Of a DNA stretch of 48,349 nucleotides, positions 44,901-48,349 are shown in pieces. The stretch spans positions 1-48,349 of the forward strand of contig JANQQF010000166.1 in the NCBI GenBank assembly GCA_028285035.1. The letters are read 5' to 3'. A program made the position numbers and the translations under genes. Positions within the stretch are counted from its first letter, which is position 1; each line of letters begins with the position of its first letter. The notes under the pieces were generated by a model. That model searched no databases. It saw nothing but the letters and a program-made list of their open reading frames with translations, and was not told where the DNA came from. The DNA comes from Phycisphaerae bacterium. Its GTDB lineage: Bacteria; Chloroflexota; Anaerolineae; 4572-78; J111.

Positions 44901-47500
44901 GCATTGGTTGAGCTGTTCACAAAGGTAACGGCCAAGGGCACATCACCGCTCTGCGGGCTAGCCGTGAAATTGGCAATCGGATTACCGAAGTTAAAGGGAG
45001 TGACATAGTTCGAACGGGTTAACGTGTCGGTGACCACGCCATCGCTGGCTTGTAGGATGACCGTGTACGAACCAGCTTGCGTGTAGGTGTGGGTTGGACT
45101 GATGATAGTGCTGGTTGTGCCATCCCCAAAGTCCCACTCATAACTTGTGGCGTTACTCGACTGATTGAGGAAGGTGACACTCAATGGGGTTGGCCCTGCC
45201 AATGATGTTGCACTGAAATCGGCCACGACCGGATCAGCGGCAACATCGCTGATTTCAGTCACCACAGCCTCCACCCCAACAGACATCACGCCTCCATCTG
45301 CGCTGACTTCATATTGGCTATTGGTGATTGTCTCAGTGGCTGTGACGACAAAGGTGACTGAGGCCTGATTTCCAGCATCCAAGCTGGGTACACTCCAAAC
45401 TACAACCTCGCCCGTCAACGTGCCCCCGCTCACGTAATTCGTCTCACTTGGCAACGTATCACTGATGATTAGGTTGTTAACTGTCATCCCTCCATAATTG
45501 GTAATGGTCAGGGTATAGGTGATCGGCGCTCCTGCCTCGGCAATGACAGGGCCATCTTTCGTAATGATCAATCCCACCGGGGCGGTGACAGTCACCAATT
45601 CTGTTGTCACTAATTCACTAACTGCGTTACTCGCTGTAACTACGACCGTGTAGGTGCCCGTCGCCGGGTAGGTGTGGTCGAGGGTTGAATTGAGCTGGCC
45701 TGGGCTAAAGGGCACCTGTTGGTTGGTTCCATCCCCAAATTCCCACTCATAACTCACCCCACTTCCACTGGCTACGATTGCTTCTAAAGTGGTTACTTGA
45801 CCAACCTCATCTGGGGTTGAACTCGTTATGGTTAAGTCTAACAGCGGCATACCAATCAGGGCTAACATCAACTCGGCACTCAAGGCAAAATTAGTGTCAT
45901 TGAGATCATCATTGTGCCCTTGAATGGCTAACACATTCGTGCCAAATTGCAGTAAGTCCAGATGTTCACTCAGATCAAAGGTCACCGTTTGGGTCACAAT
46001 CTCGGTACTACTGGCTGTAACGGTATAACTGCCACTGCTCACATTCTGGGTCAAGATCGGTGTACCATTGAGATAGGCAATAAATCCATCTTCATACCGC
46101 ATTCCCAATACCATCCCATAAACAGCGGTTGGGTCGCTGATTTCCAAGATGTGACGGGTAAAGAGACTACTGTAACTCCCGACCATATCACTAAGCACAG
46201 TATTACCCGACTGCGTCCCAAAACCACCTTGACCATTTGACCAGCCACTGTCGTCAAATGGGATGGTTGTCCAATCGGCAGCGGGCGCAGTCGTCCCTTT
46301 GAAGTATTGCCAAGCACTCCCTTCAGCCACAACAGAGATAGCTTCGGTTGTCGTGATGATGTTTTGGGAAGTATCTGTGATCGTGCCATCACTTGCTTGC
46401 AAGGTGATGGAATATATGCCAGCTTGGGTATAAACGGTCGTCGGGTTGACTTCACTGCTGATCTGACCGTTGCCAAAGTCCCACAAATATTGACTAGCAT
46501 TGTTTGAAGTGTTGCTTAAGGTAATTGTCAGGGGCAAGTGGCCTTGAATAGGCGTAGCACTGAACCCAGACGTAGGTGGTTGATTGGGGATATTGACATT
46601 GATGAGTTCACTTTGAGTCAGAGTATCCGTCAACGTCCCATTGCTGGCTGACAGTGTGACCGTATAGCTACCTGCTGTACTGTAGGTATGACTAATCGGA
46701 GACAGGATGTTTGTAACGAGGGACTGACCATCGCCAAAGTCCCAACTGTAGTTACTGGCATTGGTGGAACTATTGACAAAGGTCACCGTCAAGGGTTCAA
46801 TCCCACTCTGGGGGCCGGCTCCAAACTTGGCTTGGGGAGCAGTGAGGGTGTTGACCGTGATATAGTTGGGACGACTGTAGGTCGCTGACAATACCCCATT
46901 GCTGGCCATTAGCTCGACCGAGTATTGGCCACTCTGGGTATAGGTGTGGGTGTGGGTAATGCTATCAATGGTGCTGCTTGTCCCATCTCCGTAGCTCCAT
47001 TGATAGCTACTGGCATTGGTCGAGCTATTCACAAAGGTTACGGTCAGCGGCTCATCACCACTGGTCGGGTTTCCCTCAAAATATGCCACGGGAGGCGGGG
47101 CAGAGACCGTAACATAGGCCGTTTGCGTCAAAGTATCGGTCACACTCACGTCATTGGTCGCTTGCAGGACAACCGTGTAGCTGCCAGCTTGGGTGTAGAC
47201 ATGGCTGTGGGTGATTTCAGTTGTGTGACTGACGGTTCCATCCCCGTACGACCACTGATAGCTAACGGCATCCGTTGAATTGTTGATAAAGCTCACACTC
47301 AACGGGGCAACCCCAACTGTGGGGCTACCTGTAAAATCGGCGACTGGATCAGCTTGGTACAACGGTCGGGCTGCCTTAGTAGCCTGCTCTAGCCGATGCT
47401 CATCGGAGGCGTGGGTTATGACAGCCGATGGACCCAACATAAACACCATCGACCACACGACCAACATTCGAATCACTAACTCAACGTTTGTTACGGTCAT
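35900..47500 (-). CDS. Giant modular surface protein A (16 PKD, 2 LamG, two beta-helices, kelch)
   Basis: The ATG at 47500 follows a purine-rich AGAGAGAGAA and opens a signal/anchor segment (RMLVVWSMVFMLGPSAVI). The product is 3866 residues. In order: four PKD; jelly roll at about 390-550; PKD; DUF11 at about 647-747; five PKD; an unnamed repeat of about 250 residues at 1170-1423; two PKD; a second copy of that repeat at about 1588-1847; two PKD; LamG at about 2012-2230; two PKD; LamG at about 2403-2630; parallel beta-helix 1 from about 2637 (IRYVDQATGSDNS) and beta-helix 2 from about 3123 (IRYVASNGVDNG); kelch repeats from about 3563 to the end. It is the paralogue of giant B but has one more unnamed repeat, one more helix and one LamG less. 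Its stop overlaps the RHS start (ATGAATAA), implying translational coupling and a shared role, perhaps as scaffold for toxin display. Confidence 0.88.
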   Translation of the reverse strand: MTVTNVELVIRMLVVWSMVFMLGPSAVITHASDEHRLEQATKAARPLYQADPVADFTGSPTVGVAPLSVSFINNSTDAVSYQWSYGDGTVSHTTEITHSHVYTQAGSYTVVLQATNDVSVTDTLTQTAYVTVSAPPPVAYFEGNPTSGDEPLTVTFVNSSTNASSYQWSYGDGTSSTIDSITHTHTYTQSGQYSVELMASNGVLSATYSRPNYITVNTLTAPQAKFGAGPQSGIEPLTVTFVNSSTNASNYSWDFGDGQSLVTNILSPISHTYSTAGSYTVTLSASNGTLTDTLTQSELINVNIPNQPPTSGFSATPIQGHLPLTITLSNTSNNASQYLWDFGNGQISSEVNPTTVYTQAGIYSITLQASDGTITDTSQNIITTTEAISVVAEGSAWQYFKGTTAPAADWTTIPFDDSGWSNGQGGFGTQSGNTVLSDMVGSYSSLFTRHILEISDPTAVYGMVLGMRYEDGFIAYLNGTPILTQNVSSGSYTVTASSTEIVTQTVTFDLSEHLDLLQFGTNVLAIQGHNDDLNDTNFALSAELMLALIGMPLLDLTITSSTPDEVGQVTTLEAIVASGSGVSYEWEFGDGTNQQVPFSPGQLNSTLDHTYPATGTYTVVVTASNAVSELVTTELVTVTAPVGLIITKDGPVIAEAGAPITYTLTITNYGGMTVNNLIISDTLPSETNYVSGGTLTGEVVVWSVPSLDAGNQASVTFVVTATETITNSQYEVSADGGVMSVGVEAVVTEISDVAADPVVADFSATSLAGPTPLSVTFLNQSSNATSYEWDFGDGTTSTIISPTHTYTQAGSYTVILQASDGVVTDTLTRSNYVTPFNFGNPIANFTASPQSGDVPLAVTFVNSSTNATGYAWDFGDGNSSMVTSPVHTYSTPGIYTVTLQAGNGIVTDTLSLSHYITATELLLAVFDPFPPNVKVGQTVLFLNNSTGTTAYEWDFGDGITTTLPSPTHTYSTAGIYTVTLTASNDSASVSTTEVMAVTETPQALFRGNPQNGDAPLTVTFVNSSTHATSYEWDFGDGSRSMATSPVHTYTASGLYTVTLHAGDSSLTDTLTLPSYITVTEAVVAAFNPFPPSAQTGQTILFLNNSTGATDYEWDFGETVLGQPITTTIPSPTHTYSAVGVYTVTLLAQNGERSDTATAALTILAAPPPVMYFTVNSDGPHTFGSLSGVQNEDIVSYDGSDFTGVFDGSAFGITPSIDAIHVVDEDTILFSLRAAATLPGNLAVDDWDIVQYESPNTFTLYFDGEDVGLNSSGEDIDALTVLEDGRILLSTSGNPGTDVISDARDEDVLVFTPTSLGETTAGSWTLYFDSGDVELTTYNEGINGFHLEETDQVYFSTQGTFDVTNLTGDNEDVAQCTLVTSGTTTSCTYETTLYFDGDQIDADLAALYIEGLSFAPVAVADEVISGLTLTSDSPTPLAATTTFSITLSTGTNVSYLWNFGDGSPETSSGSTASHNYSTVGTYTVVVTASNSVNDQVDTTTVIVQDVPPVANFTTSSPDILGEVTSFTNNSTGSNLSYAWSFGDGTTSDLENPTHTYITTGTFTVVFTATNGLGSATYSETVLIEAPIVEPLLYFSVSEGGSYTFGNLSGVQNEDIVSYDGSDFSIVLDGSDLGIDPSIDALHIVDENTILFSLRAADTLSNGLAVDDWDIVQLEATSLGETTAGTLSLYLDGEDVGLDSSDEDIDAITVLPDSRVLISTGGNPAVVTDARDEDVLAFTPTTLGATTAGSWAMYLDSSDLELTVSNEGIDGVHLTADDQLYLSTVGSFAVTGLSGEGPDIAECALVSSGNTTACTFASTLYFDADSVDNTFATVSIEAFSLVQPAAPALPISGLTVSSGSPVPLGQSVPLTATVAAGNDISYTWDFGDASGLTTSNNYLLHTYGVTGTYTVIVTATNSVNSQVATTTVIVQDAPPVASFTTSSPDVLGNITSFTNTSTGSNLNYSWHFGDGTIVTTESPTYTYPATGTYTVYLTATNSLGSDIYSDTVEIIDTPPTLMGYWTLDEHDANRVDGSGNGNDLVQSGSIVSATGQIDHAVDLEATNNDYLSIDHTTQTGLDVNGSLTLVGWARLESSPSGDHYVLASKYEWGTAPGNRGYRLTVNDGDYLTFVVSPDGDYTPANNELVVTSTTVSIGTWHHIAAVFDADYKKMLLYQDGTLVASRDIDHSTIFTSTAPFILGANEQNGNVVQHFDGQLDEWRVYAEVLEQPQIQALRNVIYEPISGLSVSSDSPVSLGQSMTLTATVSTGSDVDYSWHFSDGTLVTTQDNVISHTFEMAVGYTVVITAANPLNSESTTIGAVVIDTPPVASFTTSSPDGLGQTTVFSNTSIGTSLSYTWDFGDGSSPVSVPHPTHTYALIGTYVVTLSVSNNQGSDLLTQTVVIQEHPDELVAYWNFNENETLGVGYGHSLSNTVNTNYSAGQLVGALDLERDLQQYVYVDETEGGIGLLSASPQQSLNITGSLTLVGWVNAERTHTGRMMFASKYRYGGGNGRAYRFGLNEDQTLHFVVSPDNTYNDDYLLDGTTPLTTNGTQWHHVAAVFDAEQKELRVYLDGVLDATPKDVSYSTIHESAEPFRLGADSENGTLANLFDGRLDEWRVYNTVLLDSEIANLASEAPSAASSVIRYVDQATGSDNSNCQNPATPCQTLQYAVDWANPNDEIRVAAGTYTGVTSINGTLQILYLNKAVTLRGGYTTADWSTPDPINNPTILDAQDEGRVLYITGADTTAHIEGFEIIDGNASTTLTNDGGFILLGVGGGVYIDGSPVTLENNKIYSNYAIQAGAGIYAKNSNPVIRGNSITNNSMFRGEGAGVYLVNSNGLIEQNTIADNEASGLGGGGIFILDGSPLLTDNVIRNNVATPNNPTFTGSNGGGGIYLANSQATVDTNVIEGNVTASGGLGGGLYLGNSDAQVTGNLFISNTMFIPNDGSGSAVGIFDGSDPTFANNILLHNESGQGGAIYVKNASPELIHTTIIGQIGDGGNGIIVDTPDTGQNSQLTLVNTILVSHTRGISVATGSSAILKGTLWGSPPWNNIADIGGLGDLQTSDNHWGAPDFLDPINRDYRLSATSAAINSGVESSVSTDRDGAPRPIGSSPDAGAHEFQAIVVNEGIRYVASNGVDNGICTDSNNPCATVQYALDWAVAGDEVRVASGVYTDVINRLEQHQVAFIEKSITLRGGYTDTNWLLSDPINNETTLAPAGDDGRGIYITGNITPTVEGFHITSGDDDHSGGGVFVEDASVTLQNNWIHHNSTNLDGAGIYLIDSPSHILNNVIYENQTIVGSGAGVAVINSDATLTNNHIHGNSANTHGGGIYLDDSAAQLISNTIELNNKLIGYGSGLYANNSPLALQDSVVRDNQAYIDNSQDVNVLNNYFIEDGILLLDQSQATLINNFIVDNGSLPSGSLYIDNSTAHLLQTTIARNGTGPNQGGASTGGTGIGVVQGSTVLMTNTILVSQTVGLEVSVDSTVHLNSTLWGSDQWANETDWTGPVTTENDVSGLPEFVDPDDGDYRLASTSPAINAGVDNGVSFDIDGEARPFGTGYDLGADEFFLDIEADWQLIPTTSAPPIINESALAYDSDQDRIVLFGGNADGWRYEKDTWEFNKVTATWTPITVSQSPPSRYGMEMAYTSAPIAGSSSGGVILFGGSDENDTALNQTWHYDGSTWAEVTISGSVPPSRTHHALTVAPSSGTVYLFGGNDEGVYHNDLWSYQAGVWTSVAVSGNNPISRTLTALTYDPDHNRLLLFGGRTVTGTLLADLWAFDLSGSNTWQLLDDGGGGGGPPPRIGHSLTYHPETSSAVLVGGDPAGQTWLWLGSGWALAPTTTIPPQAYHGATNGDGAVILFSRGEVWSYE

Positions 47501-47621
47501 AGTTCTCTCTCTCGTATCAAGCCAATTTTTTGAACTTAGTGCAGGAGTTGAGTGCTTAGGAAAAAGCTATCCCGGATGCACTACTTCCTGTTTCAGTTTT
47601 CATCGCATTGCCGAAACACAT

Positions 47622-47654
47622 TTTGGTTCAATCTTGAAATGAAATTGAACCAAA
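47622..47654. promoter_or_regulatory. 11-bp dyad upstream of giant A
   Basis: TTTGGTTCAAT at 47622-47632 and its exact complement ATTGAACCAAA at 47644-47654 flank an 11-bp spacer, 122-154 bases upstream of the start codon. No T-run follows on the minus strand, so a terminator is unlikely. It could be an operator or a hairpin in the leader RNA. It differs in sequence from the dyads upstream of giant B. Confidence 0.5.
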
Positions 47655-48317
47655 GAACCTCATTTCTGATACAACATCTTAAGAAACAACAAGAGTTATT
47701 AGCTTAACGTTGTAATGCTAATTAGTCAGCAGAAGACAGCAGTAATGTATGTGGTATTGAGGTAGGTCGTTTGGGTTAAGGTCAAGTTGGGCAAAGACTT
47801 GGTCACGTCTCTTTTAGAGATACTTTTTCGGTTTGGTCACAAGTATCATCATTGATCTTATGGTTACAATTCAACCATTGGGTCGAGAGTAAATCCTGTC
47901 GCCCCAGCAAGGGTCAAACCAGGTGGACAAAGTAATTTAAAGTATCATATTAATCCTGTAAAATTAATAGTATTTACATACTTTATATTCATTACTCTAA
48001 ATTTTCTTCAACTTTATTTATCATTCAGTTTTACGCAAATGTTGTAAATGCCACTAATTCTAGATCGGGTAGTCGGTTTTTGTTGCACTAGCCACTATTT
48101 ATGTCCATTGGTTTAATTTTGTTTCAAAAATTAGAGTTTCTACAAACCTTAAAATTTTCTCGATCAAAATTTAGTACTTTAGTAGGGGGTTTTTAACAAT
48201 ACGGACTGTACTTTAATCGATGTCAGCCGTTTTGTCATATCTTGTGCTTTAAGGCTCATGAGTAGAAAAGGTGCAGAGATGGTAAAATAAAGAAAAAGAA
48301 AAGGATAGGACAACAGG
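47655..48317. other. AT-rich upstream region of giant A
   Basis: No supported gene is visible over about 660 bases. It must hold the promoter of the long giant A-RHS-lipoprotein transcript and probably that of the rightward gene at 48318, but I see no strong sigma-70-type pair. A copy of the shared upstream motif lies at 47957-48006. Confidence 0.45.
47957..48006. promoter_or_regulatory. Upstream motif shared by both giant genes, copy A
   Basis: TGTAAAATTAATA at 47957-47969 is identical to 21348-21360, and TCTAAATTTT follows at about 47996. See the B copy for comparison. Confidence 0.35.
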
Positions 48318-48349
48318 ATGGAATTTCCGATCCAAGAATTGTTAGATTA
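48318..48349 (+). CDS. 5' end of a rightward gene, possibly a transposase
   Basis: ATG at 48318 opens MEFPIQELLD and runs off the window. A purine-rich AAGGATAGGACAACAGG precedes it, and the region between it and giant A is an empty divergent promoter region. The opening residues recall the N-terminus of zinc-ribbon transposases, but ten residues cannot settle that. Confidence 0.35.
   Translation, partial: MEFPIQELLD

Overview
The window looks like bacterial chromosome built for surface display and contact warfare, most likely from a member of the Chloroflexota. This placement is an inference from the style of the proteins (giant PKD/LamG/beta-helix/kelch proteins, YD-repeat proteins, a lipoprotein and a membrane-anchored protein facing outward); no rRNA, tRNA or housekeeping gene is present to confirm it. 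Coding cores are about 55-65% GC in sampled stretches, and intergenic DNA is strongly AT-rich. Every substantial gene lies on the minus strand, so the locus reads from right to left.

In reading order, unit 2 occupies about 47500-22081. It holds a 3866-residue giant surface protein (A); an RHS/YD-repeat protein of about 2457 residues that overlaps it by 8 bases and ends in a 290-residue variable tip; a PQQ-propeller lipoprotein; a small possible ORF and an intrinsic terminator; a displaced RHS tip ending in a zincin-like HELTH domain; a membrane-anchored protein with 18 leucine-rich repeats; a second displaced RHS tip that is frameshifted and has lost its toxin; and a 241-bp noncoding repeat.

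Unit 1 follows, at about 21022-118. It holds a 3408-residue paralogue of the giant (B); an 892-residue FG-GAP-like/carboxypeptidase-regulatory-domain secreted protein; a 1034-residue secreted protein with a C-terminal PD-(D/E)XK-nuclease-like tip; a small cytoplasmic protein placed like an immunity gene; a 921-residue propeller/PKD protein; an intrinsic terminator; and a second copy of the 241-bp repeat.

The working interpretation is two parallel, diverged units. Each starts with a giant modular surface protein, carries one or more polymorphic toxin plus candidate-immunity pairs, and is closed by the same 241-bp repeat. The candidate immunity proteins sit where the predicted toxins would act: cytoplasmic beside the nuclease-like tip, outward-facing (lipoprotein, anchored LRR protein) beside the other RHS tips. 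Base composition falls sharply at the core/tip borders, as expected for exchanged toxin cassettes. Both displaced RHS tips break in the same jelly-roll module and share a 57-bp segment matching at 55 positions, which points to the recombination site that assembles this array. Toxin activities and immunity pairings are predictions from sequence and context only.
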